NCBI RefSeq assembly: GCF_000372725.1 | Contig: NW_005196900.1 | Span: 311,739-375,738, forward strand | DNA length: 64,000 bases | Reading direction: 5' to 3' | DNA from: Emiliania huxleyi CCMP1516 | Lineage: Eukaryota > Haptophyta > Isochrysidales > Noelaerhabdaceae | Shown here: in pieces, positions 11,392 through 22,105 of the stretch | Layout: every line of letters begins with the position of its first letter | Numbering within the stretch: the first letter of the stretch is position 1 | The notes under the pieces: generated by a model | Databases searched by the model: none | What the model was told of the DNA's origin: nothing | The model's input: only the letters and a program-made list of their open reading frames with translations | Made by a program: the position numbers and the translations under genes

Positions 11392-14300
11392 GCGGCGGCG
11401 GGCTTGGCGGCGGCGGGCTTGGCGGCGGCGGCGAGGGCGGTGGCGGCGTCGGTGGCGGCGGCGACGGCGGCGGCGACGGCGGTGGTGACGGCGGCGACGA
11501 CGGCGGCTGGTTGTAGACGTAAGCTTCGATGTGGCGGTGCGTGTACCACGGCTCGTGGTCGCCTTGCTTGAGGCAGAGGTTGTGCAGGCCAACCTCAAAC
11601 GGGCGGTAGTCGGCGCGCAGGTTCGCGTCGAGGGCGGGGAAGTAGCCCAAGTCCTTGTGCACGCTCAGCTCTTGATCGCAGTCTTGCGCGGAGGTGGCCT
11701 TGATCCAGCCGACACGGTCTCCGTCCTGGACGTTATGGCCTCCGGCAAAGTGGAGGGAGACCTCGATATCGACCCAGAGGTTGATGCGGTAGGTCTCATT
11801 CTCGGGATACGGGGGCGGGCCCCCATCGACGGTGATGACGATATCCGGCGGAGATGGCGGAGGAGGAGACGGCGGCGGCGACGGCGGCGGCGACGGCGGC
11901 GGAGACGGCGGCGGCGGGCTCGGTGGAGGCGGCGACGGCGGCGGGGGGGACGGCGGCGGCGGGCTTGGCGGCGGCGGGCTCGGCGGCGGCGGCGAGGGCG
12001 GCGGCGGGCTCGGTGGTGGCGGTGAGGGCGGCGGCGGCGTGGGTGGCGGCGGCGCCGGTGGGGGCGGCGAAGGTGGGGGCGGCGAGGGCGGCGGCGGGCT
12101 GGGCGGTGGCGGCGAGGGTGGCGGCGGCGACGGCGGAGGCGGAGAGGGCGGAGGAGGGGAGGGCGGCGGGGGCGAGGGCGGAGGCGGAGAGGGCGGAGGA
12201 GGTGACGGCGGCGGCGGGTTCGGAGGAGGGGGCGAGGGCGGCGGAGGCGACGGCGGCGGAGGGGACGGTGGCGGAGGCGATGGCGGCGGCGGCGAGGGCG
12301 GCGGCGACGGTGGCGGCGGCGACGGCGGCGGCGACGGCGGCGGTGACGGCGGCGACGACGGCGGCTGGTTGTAGACGTAAGCTTCGATGTGGCGGTGCGT
12401 GTACCACGGCTCGTGGTCGCCTTGCTTGAGGCAGAGGTTGTGCAGGCCAACCTCGTACGGGCGGTAGTCGGCGCGCAGGTTCGCGTCGAGGGCGGGGAAG
12501 TAGCCCAAGTCCTTGTGCACGCTCAGCTCTTGATCGCAGTCTTGCGCGGAGGTGGCCTTGATCCAGCCGACGCGATCTCCGTCCTGGACGTTATGGCCTC
12601 CGGCAAAGTGGAGGGAGACCTCGATATCGACCCAGAGATTGATGCGGTAGGTCTCATTCTCGGGGTACGGGGGTGGGCCCCCATCGACCGTGATGACGAT
12701 GTCCGGCGGAGGGGATGCAGGGGGTGACGGCGGCGGCGTTGAGGGTGGAGGCGGGGACGGCGGCGGGTTGGGGGGCGGAGGCGTTGGTGGAGGCGGCGAC
12801 GGCGGCGGGGGGGACGGCGGCGGCGGCGCGGGCGGCGGCGGCGCGGGCGGCGGCGGGCTCGGTGGTGGCGGTGAGGGCGGCGGCGGCGTGGGTGGCGGCG
12901 GCGCCGGTGGGGGCGGCGAAGGTGGGGGCGGCGAGGGTGGAGGCGGGCTGGGCGGTGGCGGCGAGGGTGGCGGCGGCGACGGCGGAGGCGGAGAGGGTGG
13001 AGGCGGGGAGGGCGGCGGAGGGGAGGGCGGAGGCGGAGAGGGCGGAGGAGGTGACGGCGGCGGCGGGTTCGGAGGAGGGGGCGAGGGCGGCGGAGGCGAG
13101 GGCGGCGGAGGGGACGGCGGCGGCGGCGACGGCGGAGGCGGCGAGGGCGGCGGCGACGGTGGCGGCGGCGACGGCGGCGGCGACGGTGGTGGTGACGGCG
13201 GCGACGACGGCGGCTGGTTGAAAACGTAAGCTTCGATGTGGCGGTGCGTGTACCACGGCTCGTGGTCGCCTTGCTTGAGGCAGAGGTTGTACAGGCCAAC
13301 CTCGTACGGGCGGTAGTCGGCGCGCAGGTTCGCGTCCAAGGCGGGAAAGTAGCCCAGGGCGGTGTCGCGCAGCTCTTGCTCGCAGCCGTGCGTGGAGTTG
13401 ACCTTGTCCACGTTGATCCAGCTGACGCGATCTCCTTCGATGACGTTGTGGCCTCCGGCAAAGTGGAGTGACGCCTCGATATCGACCCAGAGGTTGATGC
13501 GGTAGGTCTCATTTTCGGGGTACGGGGGCGGGCCCCCATCGACGGTGATGACAATATCCGGGGGGGGAGCAGGAGGAGGAGACGGCGGCGGCGACGGCGG
13601 CGGCGACGGCGGCGGAGGCGAGGGAGGCGGCGGTGAAGGTGGAGGCGGCGACGGCGGCGGAGGGGCCGGCGGCGGCGGGCTTGGCGGCGGCGGGCTCGGT
13701 GGCGGCGGTGAGGGCGGCGGCGAGCTCGGTGGTGGCGGTGAGGGCGGCGGCGGTGTCGGCGGCGGCGGCGAGGGCGAGGCCGACGGCGGTGGAGGGGAGG
13801 GCGAGGCCGATGGCGGAGGCGGAGAGGGCGAGGCCGACGGCGGCGGTGGGCCGGGCGAGGCGGACGGCGGGGGCGGCGAGGGCGAAGCCGACGGCGGTGG
13901 CGGCGAAGGCGATGCGGACGGCGGCGGCGGCGAGGGCGAGACCGACGGTGGCGGAAGAGAGGGCGATGCCGAGGGAGGCGGAGGCGACGGCGAAGCTGAA
14001 GGAGGCGGCGGCGAGGGCGAAGCCGACGGCGGCGGGGGCGAGGGCGATGCGGATGGTGGCGGAGGGGAGGGCGAGGGCGGAGGAGGCGAGGGCGGAGGAG
14101 GTGAGGGCGGAGGAGGCGACGGGGGCGGCGGCACAGGGGGCGGAGGGGACGGAGGTGGCGGCGACGGCGGCGGCGACGGCGGCGGCGGCGAAGGCGGCGG
14201 CGACGGCGGCGGCGACGGCGGCGGCTGGTTGAAGACGTAAGCTTCGATGTGGCGGTGCGTGTACCACGGCTCGTGATCGCCTTGCTTGAGGCAGAGGTTG

Positions 14301-14835
14301 TACAGGCCAACCTCGTACGGGCGGTAGTCGGCGCGCAGGTTCGCGTCCAGGGCGGGGAAGTAGCCCAGGGCGGTGTCGCGCAGCTCTTGCTCGCAGCCGT
14401 GCGTGGAGTTGACCTTTAGTGGGGGCAAGGGTGGGGGCAGAGTGGGTGGTGGCGAGGGCGGCGGAGGGCGAGTGAGAAGTGCGGAGCGACCTTGTCCACG
14501 TTCATCCAGCTGACGCGATCTCCTTCGACGACGTTGTGGCCTCCGGCAAAGTGGAGGGACACCTCGATATCGACCCAGAGGTTGATGCGGTAGGTCTCAT
14601 TCTCGGGGTACGGGGGCGGGCCCCCATCGACGGTGATGACGATGTCCGGCGGCGGCGGCGGCGGCGACGACGGCGGCGGCGGAAGGGACGGCGGGGGCAC
14701 AGAGGGTGGCGACTGCGGTGGTACGGTAGGTGGGGCAGAGGGCACAGACACCGCGACCGCCACGGCGAGCAAGGTGATCATCACGAGCACAGCGGCGGGC
14801 TCGGTGGGAAAGCGGATCGCACGCCCCTCGGACAA
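8984..14835 (-). CDS. giant pherophorin/extensin-like cell-surface protein, single-pass
   Basis: Exons complement 14491-14835 and 8984-14413, about 1,924 aa including about 299 unknown residues in the gap. The N-terminus has a hydrophobic signal (VLVMITLLAVAVAVSV). Four copies of one domain of about 115 residues (begins DIVITVDGGPPPYPENETYR, ends THRHIEAYV(Y/F)NQPP) are separated by long SPPPP stretches typical of hydroxyproline-rich glycoproteins. Approximate minus-strand positions: 14645-14235, 13555-13220, 12700-12372, 11840-11512. After the proline-rich region comes a globular segment near 9750-9400 (SFSLEISTTRRQRALAALDL), one transmembrane helix (WIVGVSVAVAVLVVALVLLA) and a cytosolic tail of about 75 residues. 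Likely a wall, scale or adhesion protein. The frame across the N gap is assumed, not shown. Confidence 0.85.
10094..10991. other. assembly gap (898 N)
   Basis: All bases are N. The gap sits inside the SPPPP-coding repeat, where assembly is hard, so its true length and the protein length are unknown. Confidence 0.99.
14414..14490 (-). other. 77-nt GT-AG intron absent from a paralogous domain copy
   Basis: In domain copy 1 this intron splits NVDK from VNSTHGCEQ. In copy 2 (near 13400) the same coding sequence is uninterrupted at exactly this point. AAGGTC occurs at both edges of the intron, so the donor GT and the acceptor AG both lie in the duplicated six bases. Confidence 0.88.
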
Positions 14836-17395
14836 CGTGCGTGCGCTTTTTCAGCCTTCACACCAAACCAAGCATAATAATGTGCGCTTTTTTGCACGCC
14901 ATCCAGTTCACCGTGAACCCCGCCATTCGCTCTCACCTGGCAACCCTGTCTGCACGTCTCGCGCGCGCGTGAACAGGGCTGCAGGCCCCAAAAGGAATGA
15001 AGATGTGTTTTGCCGATTGTTGCTTTGTTTGCAAATCATCGGCGCGGGCTCTCTCGGCTACGGGACCGGCCCCAGCTTCGGCTGAGGGCTGACAAGCTGC
15101 CGAGCCCAAATCACTGTGAGAGTCGTGATTTCTTTCTCCAAATCAGCGAATGCCCTGCACCGGAGTGAGAGATCTCACACCGGTTCGGTTTCGCCAGGTT
15201 GAGGAGGGTCGAAGGCATGGCGCGGTCGACCACGAGCGAAGTAGCGCGGATGGAGGGCCACCCGCCCGCCCGAGGGGGGGCGGCCCACGCACGGAGCGCG
15301 CAGCTTACACAAAGGAACAAATTTACCCGTGTTGTCAGCCCACGAGGCGGCCCGTCGGGGATGACACACATAGCAAGGTAGCATCTAGGTAGGCAAAGGA
15401 CGATGCCAACCGCCCCTCCGGGGGGCACCCTGGGCGCTCCACACACCAGGAGGCTTCACCAGGTCGTGCGATGAAGAGCAGCGATGCCGTAGGAGTAAAG
15501 TGGTCCCAGGCCCTGCGGGGAACTAAGTCGACTGACGCGCAAGTTAGTCTGTGAGCTGCACGCGGGCTAGTGGGGCAAGAGGCGGGTCAAGTGGTGAAGT
15601 GCCCCGGGAGTCGTGGTCGGAGGCCGGGACACTACGCGCACTAAGTTAGTGTGCGGAAGTGAGTGCCTCGGGCCGGCTGAGAGGGGAGTGGTCCGGCGGG
15701 ACACACTCTAGGGCACTTCGAGTGGCGGACGGAGGCTCGGCGGCTACTATAAGTTAGTGCGTGGGAGTGTGAGTGTCTCAGGCCACCCCGCCCACTAAAT
15801 TAGTGCGCGTAGTGGGTGGGCCGCCGGCGTCGCCAGTGAGTGCCCCGGCCCTGCGGCGCCGCCCTAGTGAGTGAGTGGGTGGAGAGAGAGAGAGTGTGTG
15901 AGTGAGTGAGTGGTGAGTGCTCGCTGACCCTCCCCACACTAAGTAGGCGTCGCTGTTGTGTCCAAGACCTGGGTGTGAAGCCACCTGTCTTTACACCCTC
16001 TTCGACCTCATGTCACCCAAAACGCACGATTCTCAAGTTGGGCCGTCTGACTCCCTCGCTCGATGCTAAGCGCGTGTCTTTTCTTCTTGTCACTGAATTG
16101 GCTGGGGCTGCAGAAACAGCGTATCTCAGTCGTTCTTCACACGGCAATCGCAGAGCAGGTTGTGGATGAGCTTGCCTGTGGCGGGGGTGGGCGGGTGCAC
16201 GGAGCTAAGTGCCTCGCCACTCTCGCAGGAGTCGCTTAGGCGGCTCCCGTGGTGTACCTGTGTTAGTGCCAGTGGCAGTGCGAGCCAGTCCCGTGCCCAG
16301 TGTTGTGCGAGGGAGTTTTGTTGTAAAATTCTTCTTGTCAAAGTCTTTTCTTCGCGCGACGACGAGCCGACCCCGGCGCAGAGCGGTATGCTCCTCGCCG
16401 CTAGCCCGCAGCTCTTCACTCCAATCGGCTTGCGGCAGCCTTCCCGTGTCTCCGTGCGACCCGCTTGGGTAGCCGCCATGTGTGGCCCGCTGCCGGAAAA
16501 AATCCGGGGTTTAGCTGGCGTATCTCGGGCCCACTTTAGAGCTAGGGCATGATCTTAGGTGTTCTGGATAGCCCACAAGGGTCTTCTGTGATTGTAGGAA
16601 AATTGGGGGAACACTTGACGGTCGCGGCCTTCCGACTCGCGCCTCCGCCTCACTGGCACTATTGTAGCCCTGGCCGGTGCGCGTGTGGAGTTGAAGTTCC
16701 GGAGTGAAAATTCGAACGCGTTCTCTCACGGTGACCAAAAAATGTCCACCTCAGAGGCACCTCCGGAGGCAGGCCGCCGCACGCCGGCGACACAGCTCCA
16801 GCTGTCGAACTGACCCGCAGCTCCTCTCAGAGCGGGAACTGTGACGAAAGTTGACTGAGGCGGTTGTCAGGAACCATCATACGGATCACATGGTGGCTCT
16901 CTCATGACGGGAGACCGCCCGACCACTCCTGGGTGGCACTGCCACCGGTGTCGCTCGACGTCCTGTCGACAGCGTGCCGACAGCGACACAGACCATGTGG
17001 GACGCGTCGAGTATCGACCTCTACTGCTTACCCAGTCTTCGAGTGTATCCTGCCTGTGGTCCCACACCCACTGGTGTCCGTCTCAGAGACCGCAGGAGGT
17101 CATGAGGGTCGATGGGAGTGCCAACCCCACAATGCCTAAAGACCCAGCCCAGTATGTTGTCCCACGCCGCTGATTTCCCGTCTGCACCGCCGGCGGCGCC
17201 GGCGAGCTGTCCATCACAACCCGCAGCGCCATTATAAGCGCCAGAAAGAAAAATGCGGAACAAAAGCCCCAAAAATTCTCGAAAGAAGGCCCAAGAGGGG
17301 CCTGCCCGCCACATGGCCGCCCCGAATAATACACATTGTCCTAGTCAGCACGGTTCGTCGGAGGCGGAGGCAAAGGCACTCACCGCACAGCTCCC
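14836..17395. repeat. intergenic region with degenerate TTAGTG repeats
   Basis: No gene is supported. From about 15520 to 15900 there are four or so diverged units containing CTAAGTTAGTGYG followed by GTGAGTG and G/C-rich sequence. From 16750 to 17190 the sequence holds many short hairpins but no open frame of interest. An ATTATAAGCGCC / AAAGAAAAATG stretch near 17230 looks like ordinary intergenic DNA. Confidence 0.6.
16212..16345 (+). repeat. dispersed repeat (AGTCGCTTAGGCGG ... CCCAGTGTTGTGCGAG), copy
   Basis: Contains CTCGCAGGAGTCGCTTAGGC, GTGTACCTG, GTCCCGTGCCCAGTGTTG, GCGAGGGAGTTTTGTTG and TAAAATTCTTCTTG in order. The left part also occurs at 30150-30223 and, inverted, near 41940; the right part at 8527 and 19741. 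Confidence 0.8.
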
Positions 17396-18727
17396 CTACT
17401 CCGTCTCGCGCGTGACCGCGAAGCGCAGCACGCACGTGACAAAGTCGCGCGCCGCGATGCCGTTCGTGTTTCCTGCCGAGTCGAGCTGCTGCCGCTCGTG
17501 GATCTCGTAGAGCGAGAGGACGAGGAGCGCCGCCCGCGCGCGCGCCGCCGCGGGGAAGAGCGAGTGGCTTGCCGGCGACCACGGCGCCGCCGCCCGCCGG
17601 ATCAGCGCCGCCGCCTCGCCCTCGCCGCCCGCGGCGCGCTGCAGCGGCGTCGGCTCGCCCTCGTGCAGGCTTGCGCCGCTGCGCAGCAATGAGAGCGCGC
17701 GGGCGGCGGTGAGGGTCTCAAGGTGCGCGAGCGGCGTCCAGCCGCGGCTGGCGACCAGCCAGGCGGCGAGGTCGGCGTGGCCGCGGCTGTTTGCGGCCTC
17801 CTCGGGCGTGCCAAGGGGCGGCACTGCGGCGCGGGAGGCGCCGTAGGAGGAGAGGAGCTTGGCGACTTCGAGGTGGCCCTGCTGGCACGCCATGAACAGC
17901 GGCGTGACGCCATCGTTGCGGGCGTGGCTGACCGCCGCGCCAGCCTCGAGAAGCAGCTGGGCGATCTCGAGGTGGCCCTTCTCGCACGCAATGTACAGCG
18001 GTGTGGCGCCGTCCTCATCGGCTTGGCCGACCGCCGCGCCAGCCTCCAGGAGCAGCTTGGCGACCTCGAGGTGACCCTTGTAGCACGCGACGTACAGCGG
18101 CGTGGCGCCGTTCTGCTTGGCTTGGCCGACCGCCGCGCCAGCCTCGAGGAGCAGCCGGACAATCTCGAGGTGGCCCTGCTGGCATGCGATGTACAGCGGC
18201 GTGGCGCCTTGGTTCTGGGCTTGGCCGACCGCCGCGTTGGCCTCGAGAAGCAGCCGGACGATGTCGAGGTGGCCCTTCTCGCACGCGATGTACAGCGGCG
18301 TGGCGCCATGCTGCGGGGCTCGATTGATCGCCGCGCCCGCCTCGAGAAGCAGCCGGGCAAGCTCGAGGTGGCCCTTCTCGCACGCGATGTACAGCGGCGT
18401 GAAGCCGCCCTCATCGGCTTGGTTGACCGCCGCATTGACCTCGAGGAGCAGCTGAACGCACTCGAGGTATTCGTTCTCGCACGCAAGGAGAAGAGCGGAG
18501 GCGTCATCCCCGTCAGCCGCCCCAACGTCTGCGCCGGCCTCGAGCAGCAGCCGCACCGCCTCGGCTTGCCCGTGCCGAGCGGCCCAGGTGAGCAGCGTGT
18601 CTTGCGTGTCGGTCTCGAGCCGCGCGTCGAGCCTGCCGCACGTCCGCCGCCCGGAGAGGAGGGCTCGCAGCGCGGCCAGGTCGCCCACCGCGAGCTCGGC
18701 CTGGGTTGGGTGGAGGGCGCCGCTCAT
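17396..18727 (-). CDS. ankyrin-repeat protein, single exon, 443 aa
   Basis: No introns are needed. After a short N-terminal region (MSGALHPTQAELAVGDLAAL) there are about eight ankyrin repeats of nearly identical form, e.g. GATPLYIACEKGHLEIAQLL, covering residues 45-310. The near-identity of adjacent repeats points to recent internal duplication. A final C-terminal segment ([20 protein letters not shown]) recalls the conserved helical tail that follows ankyrin arrays in many algal proteins. Probably a protein-interaction adaptor; the partner is unknown. The motif TTAAGAATTCTTTCT lies immediately upstream of the start codon, on the sense strand, within a relative of the CTCTCTCACAGCA repeat. 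Confidence 0.85.
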   Translation of the reverse strand: MSGALHPTQAELAVGDLAALRALLSGRRTCGRLDARLETDTQDTLLTWAARHGQAEAVRLLLEAGADVGAADGDDASALLLACENEYLECVQLLLEVNAAVNQADEGGFTPLYIACEKGHLELARLLLEAGAAINRAPQHGATPLYIACEKGHLDIVRLLLEANAAVGQAQNQGATPLYIACQQGHLEIVRLLLEAGAAVGQAKQNGATPLYVACYKGHLEVAKLLLEAGAAVGQADEDGATPLYIACEKGHLEIAQLLLEAGAAVSHARNDGVTPLFMACQQGHLEVAKLLSSYGASRAAVPPLGTPEEAANSRGHADLAAWLVASRGWTPLAHLETLTAARALSLLRSGASLHEGEPTPLQRAAGGEGEAAALIRRAAAPWSPASHSLFPAAARARAALLVLSLYEIHERQQLDSAGNTNGIAARDFVTCVLRFAVTRETE

Positions 18728-18872
18728 TGCCGCCAGAAAGAATTCTTAAGATACAAGCCTCTCTCACAGCACACTGGCACGACAAGGGCGCAGACTGGCG
18801 CGGACTGGCACACACACAGGCTCACAGAAAGAAACCGTGACGGTTTTTCTTGGAAGCAAGCTCAAAATCGCT

Positions 18873-18988
<116 letters not shown>

Positions 18989-19059
18989 GTAGCGGTGGTA
19001 GCTCTGGTAGCGGTGGTTTTGCGCGAGGCGTTCATTCAAAAATCACCATATCCCCCCCT

Positions 19060-19768
19060 ACGCAGTGGGCGGCCGCGCCGCATTACGCGCCGCCGAACTA
19101 TGCGGCGGTGCAGGCGATGGACATGGCGGCGGCGACGGCGGCGCTGCGCGTGCACGTGTCGGTCAGCCGCGTCGCTGCTGCGGCATGCATGCGCTTGGCG
19201 GATCTGTGCATGGAGGATGTCTGTGCATGGAGGATCAAAACAGCAACAGGCAACTTGCGGCGGAGGCGGGCGCGATCGAGGCGGTCGTGGCGGCGCTGCA
19301 GGCTCACCCGCAGGTGGCGGAGGTGCAGGAGCAAGGCTGTAGGGCGCTGCGCAACGTGTGCTTCTCGGCACCTACGCCGCAGGGCGCGCACGCATCCAGC
19401 GCGCAGCAGCCGCGGGTGCGATCGAGGCGGTGGCGGCGGCGATGCGCGCTCACCCGCAGGAGGCGGGCGTGCAAGGGCAAGGCTGCAGGGCGCTGTGCAA
19501 CGTGTGCTCCGGCACCGACGGCGCAGGGCGCGCACGCGAGCAGCGCGCAGCAGCGATAGTGGCGGCGCTGCAGGCTCACCCGCAGGAGGTGGAGGTGCAG
19601 GCGGAAGGCTACAGGGCGTTGGGCAACGTGTGCTCCGGCACCGACGCCGCGGGGCACGCACGCAGCCAGCGCGCAGCAGAGGCGGGCGCGATCGAGGCGG
19701 TTGTGGCGGCGATGCAGGCTCACCCGCAGGAGGAGGAGGTGCAGGAATTTTACAACAAAACTCCCTAA
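19060..19768 (+). pseudogene. decayed armadillo-repeat gene, truncated by a dispersed repeat
   Basis: Armadillo repeats are clear in pieces: NRQLAAEAGAIEAVVAAL, then QEQGCRALRNVC, then AGAIEAVAAAMRAHPQEAGV in another frame. Breaks: a 17-bp tandem duplication of CTGTGCATGGAGGAT(GT) at 19204-19235 shifts the frame before the first full repeat; one base appears lost near 19355 between RNVCFS and GTYAAG; and one repeat lacks about six residues near 19553. The array ends at VQEF, where the sequence becomes the dispersed repeat GAATTTTACAACAAAACTCC and stops. No convincing start codon. Most likely a fragment without function. Confidence 0.75.
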
Positions 19769-19770
19769 CA
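19741..19770. repeat. dispersed AATTTTACAACAAAACTCCC fragment
   Basis: Reverse complement of the right half of the repeat at 16290-16345. It directly terminates the armadillo fragment. Confidence 0.7.
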
Positions 19771-20074
19771 AATCGCCAACAGGCAGATATCGCACACCAG
19801 TCAACGCATACTTTCCTCCCATCCTACCATAGTTTCATCCTTTACTCGATGCGAAGTACCTTTCTTTCGAGGGTGCGTGCTTGGCGCGCACGCACTAACA
19901 CAACAACAACAACAACACAATCTCTCTCCCGGCTTCTTTGGGTACATTTTGTTTTTGTTTTTTTCACTTCCGTTTTTCCGTCGTCCAAACCAAATGCTCT
20001 TCCCAGCTTCCGTCCCATCCATCATGTCCTCCCACGGCACCGGGCCGGTGCTTGCACTTTGAATGCCGTGGGGC

Positions 20075-20162
20075 TCCTGCCCGTGTCCGGGTGTGGAGAT
20101 GCGAGGGTCGCCCCCCCTTGCCCCACCACTTTGTGTGTGTGGAGACGTTTACCTTACCTTAC
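20075..20162 (+). repeat. dispersed repeat, copy 1 of 2
   Basis: CCCGTGTCCGGGTGTGGAGA, TGCGAGGGTCG, a C-run, TTGCCCCACCACTTTGTG, GGAGACGTTTACCTTACC. The same sequence is inverted at 33320-33414. The run of CTTAC repeats follows at 20150-20170. Confidence 0.8.
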
Positions 20163-20239
20163 CTTACCTCTTCCTCCTCTCGCTCGCGCTCGTCCACCCG
20201 CACCTTGTTTCTTTGATTTGATCACTCTCGAGCCTGTCG

Positions 20240-20372
20240 CTTGTTTGTGTTGTTGTGCTTGTTGTTTGTACCCTTGGCACTGGAGTGCTGGGGGGGGCGA
20301 CAGGGGGGACGTGGCCCTGAGTTATGTGTACGCCAACTCAGGGTGTGTGGCAGCCCGCTGGCTGTGTGTCTC
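20240..20372 (+). repeat. dispersed repeat, copy 1 of 2
   Basis: TTGTTTGTACCCTTGGCAC, TGGAGTGCTGGGGGGGGCGA, CCCTGAGTTATGTGTACGCC and GTGTGTGGCAGCC. An inverted copy lies at 26831-26960. Confidence 0.8.
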
Positions 20373-20517
20373 GAGCCTGTGCAGTAGCGGATGTTGTGCA
20401 GCTGTGCAGTAGCGAATGCCGATGCTGTACAAGAAGGTCACCAGTAGCGTGAAGGGGGCACTTGGAGCACTTAAAGTGCAGTGAGAGGAGGTAGGTAGTC
20501 ACAGTAATCTCACATGC

Positions 20518-20605
20518 AAAAGAAAGAAAGAAAGAAAACAGATCGTCCCAAGGGAGGGAGATGGGAGGACGGCACGCCGCCACCACACAGGGATTTAAGG
20601 AGAGG
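20518..20605 (+). repeat. dispersed repeat (GGGAGGGAGATGGGAGG family), copy 2 of 3
   Basis: Matches 5411-5477 and continues with AGGGATTTAAGGAGAGG, which is also found, inverted, at 36005-36020. Confidence 0.8.
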
Positions 20606-20722
20606 TGTGTAAAAGGGCGTCCAAATCGGAAAACGCTAGCCGCCGTACACGGCCAACCAAGGTAGTAAACCGCGGGAGCCTGGACGACCAAGGTACCTTA
20701 GCCGGCCCTAGGCGACGGAAGC

Positions 20723-21462
20723 ATGCACATGCTGCTGGCTGCCTTCCTCTCCGCGCTCAGCGTAGCAGCGGCGTCCGAGCCCTTCACCTGCGACTGCTCC
20801 TGGACGGCTACGCACCCTTGCGATCACCCGGTGAGTTCAGCCACGACCACGTCGCGCTCAGACACCCCGTTCGATCCGCTCGCCCCTCCCGACAGGACAC
20901 CAAGCCGCAAACGGGCTGGCTCGGCCTCGGCGGGACGGACGAGTGCCACTACTACTGCTGCCCCGCCCCGCCGCCGTCGCCGCCGCCTCCGCTCACCCCG
21001 TGCGACTGCAACTGGGTCGGCCGTGACGGCAAGCACGTTTGCCCGCACCAGGACCCGTGCCCCGGTCTGACTGCGCTGGAGTGCCGCGAGGTGCCAGCCT
21101 CGCAGCAGGTCGCGCACCCGGAACGCACCAACGGCCTCCCGGCGGACGTGCCCTGGCAGTGCTTCCACCAGTGCTGCACGGAGCCCGCCGCGCCGCCGGC
21201 GCCACCTTTCCCGCCGTCGTCGCCGCCTCCCTCCGACGACGACGACGGCAGCGGGTTCGACGACTCCCAATTCTTGAACGTCGATGGCATCCTCAGCACA
21301 AAGGACCCGGCAGACATCCGGCTCATCGTCACGATCATCACCATCATCATCGCGCTCCCGCTCTTTTGCTGCGCGACGTGCTGCCTCTATCGCAACGCGA
21401 TGAAGGAGGCGGAGAAGGATGCCGTCGAGCAAGCCCGCCGGCGCGCTTACATTGGCGTCTAG
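20723..21462 (+). CDS. small cysteine-rich single-pass membrane protein
   Basis: Exons 20723-20830 and 20896-21462; the 65-nt intron is GT-AG (GTGAGT ... CGACAG) and phase 0, giving 224 aa. A signal peptide (MHMLLAAFLSALSVAAAS) leads into a lumenal region with two related cysteine blocks: CDCSWTATHPC and CDCNWVGRDGKHVCPHQD, with CCPAPPPSPPPP between. A further block, PWQCFHQCC, is followed by a proline-rich and an acidic DDDD linker. A single helix (LIVTIITIIIALPLFCCATC) and a short basic/acidic cytosolic tail end the protein. Family unknown; the layout suggests a secretory-pathway or surface protein. Confidence 0.8.
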
Positions 21463-22040
21463 GACACTCAATCCGCGCGCAGCTCTCCCCGCACGCAGCA
21501 GCCACCGACCCTGCGGCCGCTGCCTGCACCGTTGCTCCTCCGTCTCTCCCCCGTGCCGATCTTGTTCGTTCTCGTTTATTAGTGAGGCTTGGCCGTGCGG
21601 TCTGCCTCCGGGTGTGGTCTGGTGTGGACGTCGCACACTTGACGTCGAGGGCTCTCTGCCTCTCTCGATGGCACAATGCGGTCATGCGCGCCAGGGACCA
21701 CATTGCAGCCCCGCGGGTGTGTGTCGTTCCTCAGTTTGTGGGAGTGTCTGAATGGTTGAACTCTTTTGTGGTGTACCTGATCCGTCGAAAGCCGGGGCCG
21801 AGGCCGAGCGGGCTCGGTCGCGTGCGCAGCGACCAGGAAGGAGCCGTGCATGCTGCATGCATGCACAGTTGGGACTCGGGTGGATGCAGCATTAAGGCAC
21901 GTGCGGCACGTTGTTGCCGCCCTCTCCTCGATCCTCGAGCAGACAGAGATCCGTAGCGGAGCACAGTGAGAACGCCTCGTCGCTCGCGCCGCGCATCTCT
22001 GCCATGTCGTCCTGGGAGGGCGATCGATGCATCAGGGGCC

Positions 22041-22059
22041 GGAAAATTCTTTGTTTCCG
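22041..22059. promoter_or_regulatory. AAAATTCTTT motif upstream of the kinesin gene
   Basis: GGCCGGAAAATTCTTTGTTT followed by CCGGCC, a small inverted repeat around the motif, about 50 bases before the proposed start codon. The same core occurs upstream of most genes in the window. Confidence 0.45.
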
Positions 22060-22105
22060 GCCCCTTTTGAAGCGTCTCCAGCAGCAGCAGCACGCAGCAC
22101 AGCCA

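Noticed and set aside
9447-14240. Long plus-strand Gly-rich and minus-strand Ala/Arg-rich frames across the proline-rich gene
   Set aside because: They are shadow frames of CCGCC-type repeats; only the frame containing the repeated non-proline domain, signal peptide and membrane helix is coherent.
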